DNA from: JAAURS01 sp044923475
GTDB taxonomy: Bacteria > Cyanobacteriota > Cyanobacteriia > Thermosynechococcales > Thermosynechococcaceae
Direction of reading: 5' to 3'
NCBI RefSeq assembly: GCF_044923475.1
Contig: NZ_CP137338.1
Coordinates: 3,782,001-3,846,000 of the forward strand
Length of the DNA: 64,000 nucleotides
Part shown: in pieces, positions 16,853-25,324 of the stretch
Layout of the letters: each line of letters begins with the position of its first letter
Position numbering within the stretch: position 1 is the first letter of the stretch
Notes under the pieces: generated by a model
What the model was told of the DNA's origin: nothing
Seen by the model: the letters and a program-made list of their open reading frames with translations, nothing else
Database searches by the model: none
Made by a program: the position numbers and the translations under genes

Positions 16853-18229
16853 CTAGCGACCGATCCCCACATACTGGAATCCAGCTTGCTGCAACTTGGC
16901 TTTATCTAGAAAATTCCGCGCGTCGACGATCACGGGGTTTTCCATGCGCTGTGCCATCATGCCATAGTCAAGGGATAGGAACTGCGCCCATTCAGTGACC
17001 AAAACCAACGCGTCGCACCCATCGGCCAGATGACCTGCATCCATTTCAACAATCAGATTGGACAGACCTTGGCCGACACCATTTTGAGCGACCAGCGGAT
17101 CGTAAGCTTTAACCCGCGCGCCCAGTCTGGTGAGTTGTTCGACGAGGGTCAGCGCGGGGGCATCGCGCATGTCGTCTGTATCCGGTTTGAAGGTCAAACC
17201 GAGCAGCCCGACGGTTTTACCTTTGAGTACCTTCAACGCGTTCTGAAGCTTTTCAAGGACGATCGTGCGCTGATGCTCGTTGACGCTGACCGCTGCTTTG
17301 AGTAACTCAGCGGTATATCCATAGTCAGAGGCAGTATGAATCAACGCCGAAACATCCTTGGGAAAGCAAGATCCGCCCCACCCAATCCCAGCATTGAGAA
17401 ACTTAGTCCCGATGCGCGAATCTAAGCCAATGCCCTTCGCAACTTCGACCACATTGGCTCCAACGCGATCGCAGATATTTGCAACTTCATTAATGAAGCT
17501 AATTTTAGTCGCCAAAAACGCATTTGAAGCGTACTTCACCATCTCAGCCGAGCTCAGATCCGTCACCACGACTGGGACCAACGGCAACGATTGGTTTTCT
17601 GCATGCTTGCGCTGGACGATCGGGGCATAGAGCGACTGCATTTGCTCGATGGCCTTAGAGGAGTTGCTGCCCAACACAATTCGGTCCGGGTTGAACGTAT
17701 CGTAAACGGCTGAACCCTCGCGCAAAAATTCAGGGTTGCTCACAACATCAAATTGAGCTTCAACAGCCGCCATCGCATCGGACTGTTCGGCAGCGATTTT
17801 CTTCCGATCGGCAAAGCCATCTAAGATGAGCATTCGCACCCAGTCTCCCGAGCCGATCGGAACGGTTGACTTGTTGACAATCACCTTATATCCAGAATTT
17901 AGGTGACTGCCAATGCCGCGGGCAACTGCCTCTACATAACGGGTATCGCTTTCCCCATTAGGGAGTGCGGGGGTGCCTACCGCAATGAATAAAATCTCGC
18001 CGTGGGCGACACCTGCTGCTAAATCCGTTGTAAATTCAATCGTCTGATTTTGAATGGCCGTTTGTAAAATTTCAGGCAGTCCTGGCTCGTAAATAGGGGA
18101 TTGCCCTTGCTGCATCAGCCGAACCTTTTCTTCGTTGTTGTCTACACAGATGACGGAGTGACCGATATGGGCCAAGCAGGCACCCGTCACCAACCCGACA
18201 TACCCCGTTCCAATGACGCATACTTTCAT
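16853..18229 (-). CDS. ugd: UDP-glucose 6-dehydrogenase
   Basis: The 458-residue NAD-dependent enzyme oxidises UDP-glucose twice to UDP-glucuronate, a precursor of exopolysaccharide. It shows the N-terminal Rossmann motif VIGTGYVGLVTG (about 5-16), the central dimer domain, the catalytic Cys in GWGGSCFPKDV (about 263) and the C-terminal UDP-binding domain with GLTFKPDTDDMRDAPAL. It is followed upstream, on the same strand, by a UDP-glucuronate decarboxylase gene 95 bases away. Its product is therefore the next enzyme's substrate, and the two are probably one operon. Confidence 0.96.
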   Translation of the reverse strand: MKVCVIGTGYVGLVTGACLAHIGHSVICVDNNEEKVRLMQQGQSPIYEPGLPEILQTAIQNQTIEFTTDLAAGVAHGEILFIAVGTPALPNGESDTRYVEAVARGIGSHLNSGYKVIVNKSTVPIGSGDWVRMLILDGFADRKKIAAEQSDAMAAVEAQFDVVSNPEFLREGSAVYDTFNPDRIVLGSNSSKAIEQMQSLYAPIVQRKHAENQSLPLVPVVVTDLSSAEMVKYASNAFLATKISFINEVANICDRVGANVVEVAKGIGLDSRIGTKFLNAGIGWGGSCFPKDVSALIHTASDYGYTAELLKAAVSVNEHQRTIVLEKLQNALKVLKGKTVGLLGLTFKPDTDDMRDAPALTLVEQLTRLGARVKAYDPLVAQNGVGQGLSNLIVEMDAGHLADGCDALVLVTEWAQFLSLDYGMMAQRMENPVIVDARNFLDKAKLQQAGFQYVGIGR

Positions 18230-18324
18230 ATCTTTAAACCCTTAAAATTGCAGCAGAGTAAAATCCGGTTTGAGCGAGGCAGAGTAAATACAGAAACGAA
18301 CAAACCCTCAGATCGAGCTCGTTT

Positions 18325-19293
18325 CTATACTTCCACCAAAGGAACAGAGGATGGGAGTTTAGTCTGCGATTCAATGCGGTTTCGAAAGTCCTCAATCGTT
18401 CGCTGCAAACCATCCGTCAACGAAATGGTGGGTTGCCAACCTAGCTTTTGCTTCGCGCAGGTAATATCGGGCTGGCGGCGACGGGGATCGTCTTGGGGCA
18501 ATGGCTTAAACTGAACCTCTTCGCCGGAGCGAATCATAGACTGAATTTTCTGGGCTAGCTCCAACACCGTATATTCTTCAGGGTTACCGAGGTTGACGGG
18601 GCCGATATAGTCGCCATTCATCAGCCGAATCAAACCCTCAACCAAATCGGATACGTAGCAGAAGCTGCGGGTTTGCGATCCGTCTCCATAGACCGTGACC
18701 GGATCGCCCTTGAGAGCTTGGACCACAAAATTGCTGACGACACGACCGTCCTCTTCGAGCATGCGAGGGCCGTATGTATTAAAAATTCTGGCAACGCGAA
18801 TATCGACATGATTTTGACGGTGATAGTCAAAGGCTAAGGTCTCAGCCACGCGTTTACCTTCGTCGTAACAGCTTCGCGGACCGATCGGGTTAACATTTCC
18901 TCTATAGTCTTCAGATTGAGGATGAACCTCTGGATCTCCATAGACTTCAGAGGTAGAAGAGAGCAAGAATCTAGCTTTTACTCGTTTCGCCAATCCCAAC
19001 ATATTCATGGTTCCCATCACGTTCGTCTTGATGGTTTTTACTGGATTGTGCTGGTAATGGACTGGAGAGGCAGGGCAGGCTAAATGGTAAATCTGATCTA
19101 CTTCGAGGCGGATAGGCTCCGTCACATCGTGGCGAATTAGCTCGAATTTTGGCGAATTAAACCAGCGAAGCAAATTATCCTTTCGACCTGTAAAAAAATT
19201 GTCTAAGCAAATGACTTCATGATCTAATTCCATCAGTCGATCGATGAGGTGCGATCCAATAAATCCAGCTCCGCCTGTAACTAAGATTCTCAT
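18325..19293 (-). CDS. UDP-glucuronate decarboxylase (UDP-xylose synthase)
   Basis: The 322-residue extended short-chain dehydrogenase has the NAD motif GGAGFIGSHL (7-16), CLDNFFTGRKDN, HLACPASP, and a catalytic Ser/Tyr/Lys set in LLSSTSEVYG and SCYDEGKR (YxxxK). The RIFNTYGPRM and GDGSQTRSFCYVSDLV segments are typical of the UXS/ArnA-like decarboxylase family. It converts UDP-glucuronate from the adjacent Ugd into UDP-xylose through a 4-keto intermediate, for polysaccharide synthesis in the cytosol. Confidence 0.93.
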   Translation of the reverse strand: MRILVTGGAGFIGSHLIDRLMELDHEVICLDNFFTGRKDNLLRWFNSPKFELIRHDVTEPIRLEVDQIYHLACPASPVHYQHNPVKTIKTNVMGTMNMLGLAKRVKARFLLSSTSEVYGDPEVHPQSEDYRGNVNPIGPRSCYDEGKRVAETLAFDYHRQNHVDIRVARIFNTYGPRMLEEDGRVVSNFVVQALKGDPVTVYGDGSQTRSFCYVSDLVEGLIRLMNGDYIGPVNLGNPEEYTVLELAQKIQSMIRSGEEVQFKPLPQDDPRRRQPDITCAKQKLGWQPTISLTDGLQRTIEDFRNRIESQTKLPSSVPLVEV

Positions 19294-19566
19294 TTCTAAT
19301 AATTGGTAATGCTTTCTAGAGGATAGTCATTTAGCCTAAACTGAGTACGTGCGCTCTAAAAAGGTGCCAAAGATAATGAATCTAGGGCACTGTACTTTTC
19401 AAGCATTGCAGCACTAAGGTTCATAAATCTAATATGTTGTTCTAAGCTTGCCTTCTGCAACCCTAATGTGTCAAGTAAGGTTCGATGTAAAGCAGAACCT
19501 TTGATTCGCAGAGGCTTTCAGGCTCTAGTCTTTTCCTGTGGGGGTAGATTTTACGGCAGTCAAGGC

Positions 19567-20193
19567 TTACTTGACCAGTTCTGCATTGACTTCATTAAGG
19601 GGGCGACGTTTGAGTTCGACTGATTCCGTGCGAGGCAATAAATCGAACAATTCCCTAAGGGTATCGTCAAATTCATCGAACGTTCCTTTGCCCACGACCT
19701 CTAAAACTTTTTTGCCGGAGGCGTCGAACAAAAGGGTCTGTGGAACTTTGTTTTTGTAGTAGAAGCCAGGTTCTTGCGGGGTGTAGCTTGCCTGCATGGG
19801 AATAGAATCGACATTGACGGGAATGAAGTCAATGACTCGCCCGTAATAAGCTTGCAGTTCGGAAATCACGTTGGAGAATTGCTTGCAGTCTCGACTATCT
19901 TCAATATAAAACGTCAGTAGCGTGGGTCTCTCGTCGCTGAAAGACTGAGCGAGCGTGACGCGAGGGGGGATGAGCGAGCCGTTGCCTGCGTACAGCGCAA
20001 AAATATTGCCGTCAAAGCGATCGTCTTGCAAGCTGGCTCGTGCAATGTCGGGACATCCTACGCTTAGGGCAATCCAAATCAATCCAGTGACGACGATTAA
20101 TGCCGGCCTAAAGCAGACTTTAGGTAGCCCGTGTCGTACTTTGCCTGAGTGATGTCTCAATTTTGAAAAATAGCGTTGAAAATAAATCGCCAT
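19567..20193 (-). CDS. Thioredoxin-like thylakoid photosystem I accumulation factor
   Basis: The protein has 208 residues from the ATG at 20193 (the frame extends to 20274, but those residues are Arg/Phe-rich and unlike the family). A basic N-terminus and a membrane/signal helix (ALIVVTGLIWIALSVGC) precede a thioredoxin-fold domain in LTFYIEDSRDCKQF, INV/PVNVDSIP, and the cis-Pro loop KVPQTLLFDASGKKV. There is no CXXC motif, only one Cys in DSRDCKQ, so classical disulfide exchange is unlikely. I assign it to the thylakoid protein family needed for PSI accumulation (as with Synechocystis Slr1796) by overall pattern. Confidence 0.8.
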   Translation of the reverse strand: MAIYFQRYFSKLRHHSGKVRHGLPKVCFRPALIVVTGLIWIALSVGCPDIARASLQDDRFDGNIFALYAGNGSLIPPRVTLAQSFSDERPTLLTFYIEDSRDCKQFSNVISELQAYYGRVIDFIPVNVDSIPMQASYTPQEPGFYYKNKVPQTLLFDASGKKVLEVVGKGTFDEFDDTLRELFDLLPRTESVELKRRPLNEVNAELVK

Positions 20194-20417
20194 AGGAGGT
20201 TTAGTAAAACAAAAAAAGGCTCTAAAGCAATGAAAGTGAGTTGAAACTCGCCGTCTGTTCGCGCTACGCTTCAAATCATCTCTAAAGGAGTCCGAGCGTG
20301 CGTTGAAGCCATATTATTTTATCAAAGATGCTTTGCATCCTAATGTTTGCAGTGACGTAGTTTGGCAGCTCAGTTCTAGAATAGCGAGTGCGATCGCCCA
20401 AAACACCTGAAAAAATG

Positions 20418-20741
20418 TCAGATATTCTGGTCTAACAATACGTCTTCCTGGTGGGTCAAGATGACGCAATTTGAGCGCGGACAAGACTGGCAGGTCAAAA
20501 TAAATCCTGCTGCAATTTCTGCTGGTTTTAGAAAGACGCTCTTTTGTTCTACTTCGCCCTCGAGCAAACGACTCACGCAGGTAATGCATTTGCCTGCGTT
20601 GCAGGAAGCGGGTAGCGTTACACCTTGATCCTCTGCCGATTCCAAGATGTATTCATCGCTTCCAACCTGAATCGTGGTGCGGATCGCTCGGTCTGGATTG
20701 ACCAGCGTAATACTATAAACCAGATCGTCAGCGTAAGCCAT
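20418..20741 (-). CDS. Plant-type 2Fe-2S ferredoxin
   Basis: The 107-residue protein has a beta-grasp fold and the cluster ligands CNAGKCITC (CX4CX2C, about residues 47-55) plus a later Cys in ILTCQS. The C-terminal tail is longer than in photosynthetic PetF and carries extra cysteines (CQSCPRSNC). The basic stretches and the Asn/Lys in the cluster loop also differ from PetF, so it is one of the accessory ferredoxins (FdC-like), not the main PSI acceptor. Its electron partners are unknown. Confidence 0.9.
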   Translation of the reverse strand: MAYADDLVYSITLVNPDRAIRTTIQVGSDEYILESAEDQGVTLPASCNAGKCITCVSRLLEGEVEQKSVFLKPAEIAAGFILTCQSCPRSNCVILTHQEDVLLDQNI

Positions 20742-20842
20742 TCCTGCGCTCGTTTTTGCCGTAGACCGCCATTAACGGTTTTTTCTATCTATATTCTAAG
20801 GATTCCCTGCATATAGATTGAAATCAACTTGGCGGATCGGTC

Positions 20843-22375
20843 TCAAGGGTTTCTTTTAACCTCACTTTTAACCTCAGGCGTCGGACTGGAGGCTTGCAGC
20901 CGCTCGATTTCTTGCTGCAATCGGCTGTAGTCTTGGCTATTGCCTTGTTGCTGATAGAGTTCGGCTGCTTTGCGGTAGTCGGCGAGCGCTGCCTCTGCGT
21001 TTCCTTGGGCGGAATGGAGTAAAGCGCGATTGTTGTAAGCGACGCTGTGATTGGGATCTAGCTCTAAAGCGCGGCTGTAGTCGGCTAAAGCCTCTTTTTG
21101 TTCGGTGGAGCCGCGCAGGTTAGCGCGGTTGACATAGGCTCCGGTCATTTTTGGATCGAGGGCGATGGCTTGGGTATAGTCAGCGATCGCGGCCATATTA
21201 TCTCCCTTAGCGCTCTGAGCAACGCCCCGTGCGAAGTAAGCCGATGCATTTTTAGGGCTGAGCTTAATGGCTTGGGTATAGTCGGCGATCGCCTCGGGGT
21301 AGGCTTTTTGGGAAGAGTAAAAAATGCCTCGATTGAGATAGGCGCTCGTGAAGCCTGCATTGAGCTGGATGGCTTGGGTTAGGTCGGCGATCGCCGCTGT
21401 CACATTGCCCGTTTTACCTTGAATGAGGCCGCGTCGATAGAACGCTTCGGCAAGTTTGGGTTCGAGCTGGATGGCCCGCGTAAAATCTGTAAGGGCTTCG
21501 GCGTCTCGGCCTTGGGCTGCCGTTGCGATCCCGCGCCCTACGTAGGCGGCGGCAGTGGGTTTGAGGGCAATGGCCTTGGCAAAATCTTGCTGGGCAGCAG
21601 CGTAGTTGCCCTGGCTGGCGTAAATTTGCCCGCGCGTTTGATAGGCATCGCCGAACTTCGGATCCAATTGCACGAGACGGTTGAGGTCAGCAAGGGCTTC
21701 TGGATAGCGGCTTTGGGCAGCATAGATATTGCCGCGTCGGAGATAGGCTTCTTTGGAGGTCGAATCGAGAGCGATGGCTTGGGTGTAGTCGGCGATCGCG
21801 CTTTGAAAGTTGCCGAGGCCAACTTGAGCGTTGCCGCGATTGACAAACGGAATGGCATACTGAGCGTCTTTTTTGACAGCTACGTCGTAAATAGCGAGCG
21901 CTCCCCTATAGTCGCGTTTCAAATATTTAGTATTGGCCCCATCCATCAGGACGTTGGCTTCGCGACGCGCAACCCAGTTCACCTTATCGGTGCCTTTGGC
22001 GCTGCTTGCGGGCGTCGGCTGTTTGGGTGACGAGGTTGCAGCTTTATCAGCAGAAGGCTTGGTTTTTGCTGTTTTGGGCTGTACTGAGGCATCCTCTTTT
22101 TTCTTTGGCTCGGGCTGCGCTGTTTTGACGGAGGGGACGTCCTTTTTGGGTTTCGGAGCGGGTTGTGCTGTTTTGGCTGGCGGTGCGTTCGTTGTTCGAG
22201 CAGGGGGTATCGCGCCAGGGACTTCCGGTGCGGGTAAGTACTCAATCTCAGGCGGGGGCAAGGGATCGAGCTGAGCCGAGCTAGGTAAACCAGCTACGCC
22301 TCCTAGGGTTACAGCCCAAACGACCGGGTGGAGTGCCCCGACAGCGCATCGCCGAATCAATTGATTTGCGTTCAT
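20843..22375 (-). CDS. Tetratricopeptide repeat protein with export signal
   Basis: The 510-residue protein has an N-terminal signal-like segment (VVWAVTLGGVAGLPSSA), a long Pro/Lys/Ala-rich linker (about 40-135) and then about ten consecutive TPR units, many with the consensus AIADYTQAIALDP and AYxNRG. TPR arrays bind protein partners, and in cyanobacteria they often aid assembly of photosynthetic complexes, but no partner can be named. The near-identical repeats at the DNA level make the region prone to unequal recombination. It is preceded by a 165-base spacer from menD. Confidence 0.9.
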   Translation of the reverse strand: MNANQLIRRCAVGALHPVVWAVTLGGVAGLPSSAQLDPLPPPEIEYLPAPEVPGAIPPARTTNAPPAKTAQPAPKPKKDVPSVKTAQPEPKKKEDASVQPKTAKTKPSADKAATSSPKQPTPASSAKGTDKVNWVARREANVLMDGANTKYLKRDYRGALAIYDVAVKKDAQYAIPFVNRGNAQVGLGNFQSAIADYTQAIALDSTSKEAYLRRGNIYAAQSRYPEALADLNRLVQLDPKFGDAYQTRGQIYASQGNYAAAQQDFAKAIALKPTAAAYVGRGIATAAQGRDAEALTDFTRAIQLEPKLAEAFYRRGLIQGKTGNVTAAIADLTQAIQLNAGFTSAYLNRGIFYSSQKAYPEAIADYTQAIKLSPKNASAYFARGVAQSAKGDNMAAIADYTQAIALDPKMTGAYVNRANLRGSTEQKEALADYSRALELDPNHSVAYNNRALLHSAQGNAEAALADYRKAAELYQQQGNSQDYSRLQQEIERLQASSPTPEVKSEVKRNP

Positions 22376-22541
22376 ACGGTTAATTCACACAAAACGTCGA
22401 ACTTTCTCGAGAGCGTAGATGAATCCATACGTGCCTTTTGCCCTAACACCATATTTAGGGCACCTCCTTAGACTGTCAAGGGTTAGGTAACGCCTTCGTT
22501 GCTATTTTTGAGGCTTACGACTTTATCAACTGTTTACTGGG

Positions 22542-24374
22542 TTATCCATTAGCCGCGTTATTGGTTTCAGAAACGATGTCATAGAAGGATTCCACGGAAA
22601 GCCGATGGAGTGTTTCTCTGCGCCACTCGGCATCTAGAGCGCGATCGCAGCCTATTTCCAACACCCTAATCCCTTCCGCTGGCAATGGATTGAGTAAGGT
22701 TTCTAGCGCCTCCCAGGATTGAATTTGGATATGCTCTACGCCGTAAGCCGCGCAGAGTTCGGCAAAATCTGCCTGTTGCGGGGTGGCAAAAAAGGTTTCG
22801 AAGGGTGGCTCAAATTGGGCAATGGGGAGCATTCCAAAAATGCCGCCCCCGGCATTATTGATTAACACGACGGTCAAATGACCTTGCCAATGGGGCCGAA
22901 TCAAAAAACCGTTGGTGTCGTGGAGCAGGGATAAATCTCCAGTCAGTAGGACGCTGCTTCGATGGCGATGGACCATGCCTAGGGCACTGGACAGGGTTCC
23001 GTCAATGCCGTTGGCACCGCGATTGAAATAGGGCTGCACGTTTAAGTTTCCTGGCTGCCAAAATAGCTCTACATCCCGCACGGGCATGCTGTTGGCGATA
23101 AAGAGGGGGGTTCCAAGGGGAAGGGTTTGGGAGAGGAGCCAGGCAACTTTACTTTCGCGGAGGGGTTGGGTGGCGCTTAGGGTGCGGTGGAGGGATTTCT
23201 GAAGGCGGGTTTCGAGGTCGAGCCAGGATTTTAGGTAGGGAGATGGGGACGATGGGGAAGGAGTGGGGGCGATCGCCTCCAACGTAACGCGATCGCCGCT
23301 TTGCTTCAAGCATTCTGCGATCGCTTCGATGGAGGTTCTGAGGTGAACGCTATGGCTGTGGAGCGGATCTACATTTCGGTCGGAGGGTTCGACGATCCAC
23401 TGGGGGATGGGCAAGGTTTGGAGCCATTGGCGCAGGGTTTTGCTGGTGGGCAACTCCCCGATGCGGATAATCTGGGCGGGCTGAAGCTGGGCGGTTACGT
23501 CGGGATTGCGGAGGGCGATGTCGTAGGTTGAGATTAAATGGGGGTTCAGGGCTACATGGTTGCGGAGGGGAGACAGTCCTTCGGCGAGGACGGGCCACCC
23601 TAGGGTTTGGGAGAGTTGGGCGATCGCCTTACAGTAGACGACGGCATCGTGGGGGATGGCTGGTCCTGCAACGATTAGGCCGCGATCGCAGGACAACCAG
23701 GTCTGAAGTGGCAGAGCGTCAGGGGGGAGTTGAGCGTTGCCAACGGTCAGGGAACGCGGCTTCACCATTTGGAAAAACTGCGCTTCGTCGAACTGTCGGG
23801 CAATGGGGTCTAAGGTCGGATCTGGAATCGGTTCTAGGGGTTCTCGCAGCGGAATGTTGAGGTGGACGGGACCGGGGACGGGGAATTGCGATCGTTCCCA
23901 AGCCTGAACGATCGTCTGCCGCAGATAGGCTAGCAGGGGCGGATTCGTTTCAGGAAGCGCCAGCTCCGTATACCAGTTGGGGTAGGTGCCATAGAGATGA
24001 ATCTGGTCGATCGCTTGCCCCGCATGGCAATGGCGCAGTTCTGGCGGGCGATCGGCGGTCAAAAGGAGCAGCGGCACGTGACTTTCCTGGGCCTCGATTA
24101 CCGCTGGGTAGAAGTTCGCGCCAGCGGTACCGGAGGTGCAAATTAAGGCCACGGGGATGCTCGAACGACGGGCTAAGCCTAGGGCAAAGAAGGCCGCCGA
24201 TCGCTCGTCTAGAATCGGGATGGATTCGATGTGCGGGTGTTGGGCAAAGGCGACGGCTAGGGATGCGGAGCGGGAGCCAGGGCAAATAATAGCGGTCTGC
24301 AAACCCAGTCGATGTAGGGTTTCAGCTAAGATTGAGGCCCATAGCGTGTTGGTGTTGCGAAAGTCCAAAGGCAT
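22542..24374 (-). CDS. menD: MenD, SEPHCHC synthase (phylloquinone pathway)
   Basis: The 610-residue thiamine diphosphate enzyme joins 2-oxoglutarate to isochorismate. In cyanobacteria the pathway leads to phylloquinone, the A1 acceptor of PSI. It shows the N-terminal PYR domain with ICPGSRSASLAVAF and DERSAAFFALGLA (catalytic Glu region), TSGTAGANFYPAVIEA, and a C-terminal PP domain with GDLSLLHDTNGFL (GDx-N ThDP/Mg motif) and INNAGGGIFGMLP. The length is usual for the family. Confidence 0.96.
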   Translation of the reverse strand: MPLDFRNTNTLWASILAETLHRLGLQTAIICPGSRSASLAVAFAQHPHIESIPILDERSAAFFALGLARRSSIPVALICTSGTAGANFYPAVIEAQESHVPLLLLTADRPPELRHCHAGQAIDQIHLYGTYPNWYTELALPETNPPLLAYLRQTIVQAWERSQFPVPGPVHLNIPLREPLEPIPDPTLDPIARQFDEAQFFQMVKPRSLTVGNAQLPPDALPLQTWLSCDRGLIVAGPAIPHDAVVYCKAIAQLSQTLGWPVLAEGLSPLRNHVALNPHLISTYDIALRNPDVTAQLQPAQIIRIGELPTSKTLRQWLQTLPIPQWIVEPSDRNVDPLHSHSVHLRTSIEAIAECLKQSGDRVTLEAIAPTPSPSSPSPYLKSWLDLETRLQKSLHRTLSATQPLRESKVAWLLSQTLPLGTPLFIANSMPVRDVELFWQPGNLNVQPYFNRGANGIDGTLSSALGMVHRHRSSVLLTGDLSLLHDTNGFLIRPHWQGHLTVVLINNAGGGIFGMLPIAQFEPPFETFFATPQQADFAELCAAYGVEHIQIQSWEALETLLNPLPAEGIRVLEIGCDRALDAEWRRETLHRLSVESFYDIVSETNNAANG

Positions 24375-24714
24375 GGGATTGAGTTTTTGGTTCGCAGTTA
24401 GAAGGGGAAGAGATGGAGGTGGCCAGACTGTTGAGAAGCTGTTTTAAAAGCCTCGTTCATCCCTGCATTAGCCCCCCCGACCCCCCAATTCTGGGGGGAG
24501 AAATCCGAAGTACAGGGCCAGTTCCCCCCAGAATTGGGGGGATAGGGGGGCCAGTGTAATGTCTATGAAACTTTTCAAATCGTCTCTGAGCTAGGTCTAG
24601 ATTTATACTCATTCCTCAAATTTTTATTACACATGATCCTCTATATCCCTCTCTTCTAACGACCTAGAGTTGAGCTAATACACACTGGGTGTATATCAGA
24701 AACAGTCTCATTTT
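24375..24714. other. Non-coding interval with a MITE-like repeat
   Basis: There is no supportable gene between menD and the hypothetical gene at 24715. It contains the repeat at 24436-24584. The remaining 130 bases are AT-rich and show nothing recognisable. Confidence 0.5.
24436..24584. repeat. MITE-like dispersed repeat, copy A
   Basis: This 149-base unit is built like copy B at 12065-12211: a left end AGCTGTTTTAAAAG, the phrase TTCATCCCTGCATTAGCC, a long inverted repeat of C-runs and G-runs (CCCCCCAATTCTGGGGGG, then CCCCCCAGAATTGGGGGG), and a right end ACTTTTCAAATCGTCT. On one strand it can fold into a near-complete hairpin. It is non-coding. Confidence 0.7.
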
Positions 24715-25245
24715 TTATTCCGACCCAATGACTGGGTATGAATCTTTGTCAGGGTCGAATTCTCCTATCAGCTCTTTCAAAGGGCCAAAGGTTTGGGGCG
24801 GACTTGTAGGGGCATCAGGCTCTAAACCTACAAGTGTCCAGCAATCAGAAAGTCCGTCTTCAAAGCAATGACCTCCCTCTAGAATAGACATCAACCATTC
24901 AAGCAGACCAATTTGGAATTCTCGAATTACTGTAGTGATGTCGGCAGGATTTACTCCTGATGCTTTTATATTTTTCAAAGCTCCTAAAAACTCTGGCATT
25001 TCTGGCATAAATCTTAGAGCATATAAATCATCACGACCAGTCCGATTTTCTAGATCCTCAATTGACTCATCAATCCAAGAAATATCTGATTTACGAAGAA
25101 TAGGCTTCCATGCTTCTCGCAAAAATATTGCTTTAGCTAAAACTGCAAGATCGTAATTATCTGCATCTTCAACCCATTCGTGAGGATTAGGAATCCTCGC
25201 TTCGTCTAGAATTTTTCTGAGGATTTGTTCGTCTTCAGGCTTCAT
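24715..25245 (-). CDS. Hypothetical protein
   Basis: The 176-residue soluble protein is mainly helical and acidic. Patches include PHEWVEDADNYDLAVLAKAIF, SWIDESIEDLENRTG and EFQIGLLEWLMSILEGG; a Pro-rich C-terminus ends with DSYPVIGSE. The composition is slightly AT-richer than the flanking menD and gcvP. I recognise no family. The pattern of a helical, acidic, single-domain protein in an otherwise housekeeping region would fit an immunity or SMI1-like protein, but this is speculation. Confidence 0.6.
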   Translation of the reverse strand: MKPEDEQILRKILDEARIPNPHEWVEDADNYDLAVLAKAIFLREAWKPILRKSDISWIDESIEDLENRTGRDDLYALRFMPEMPEFLGALKNIKASGVNPADITTVIREFQIGLLEWLMSILEGGHCFEDGLSDCWTLVGLEPDAPTSPPQTFGPLKELIGEFDPDKDSYPVIGSE

Positions 25246-25324
25246 AACGTTAAATTTAGATATTTCTGCCTAACTCTCCTCTCTTCCCCATCTTCATTCC
25301 CTGCATACACAGCCACCGCCAATA

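Noticed and set aside
21000..21900. Regular repeats resembling a CRISPR array
   Set aside because: The 102-base period and conserved codons are those of 34-residue TPR units in a real protein; there are no short identical repeats with unique spacers.
21419..22030. Long plus-strand frame opposite the TPR gene
   Set aside because: The repeats on the coding strand create a repetitive antisense frame. TPR periodicity explains it.
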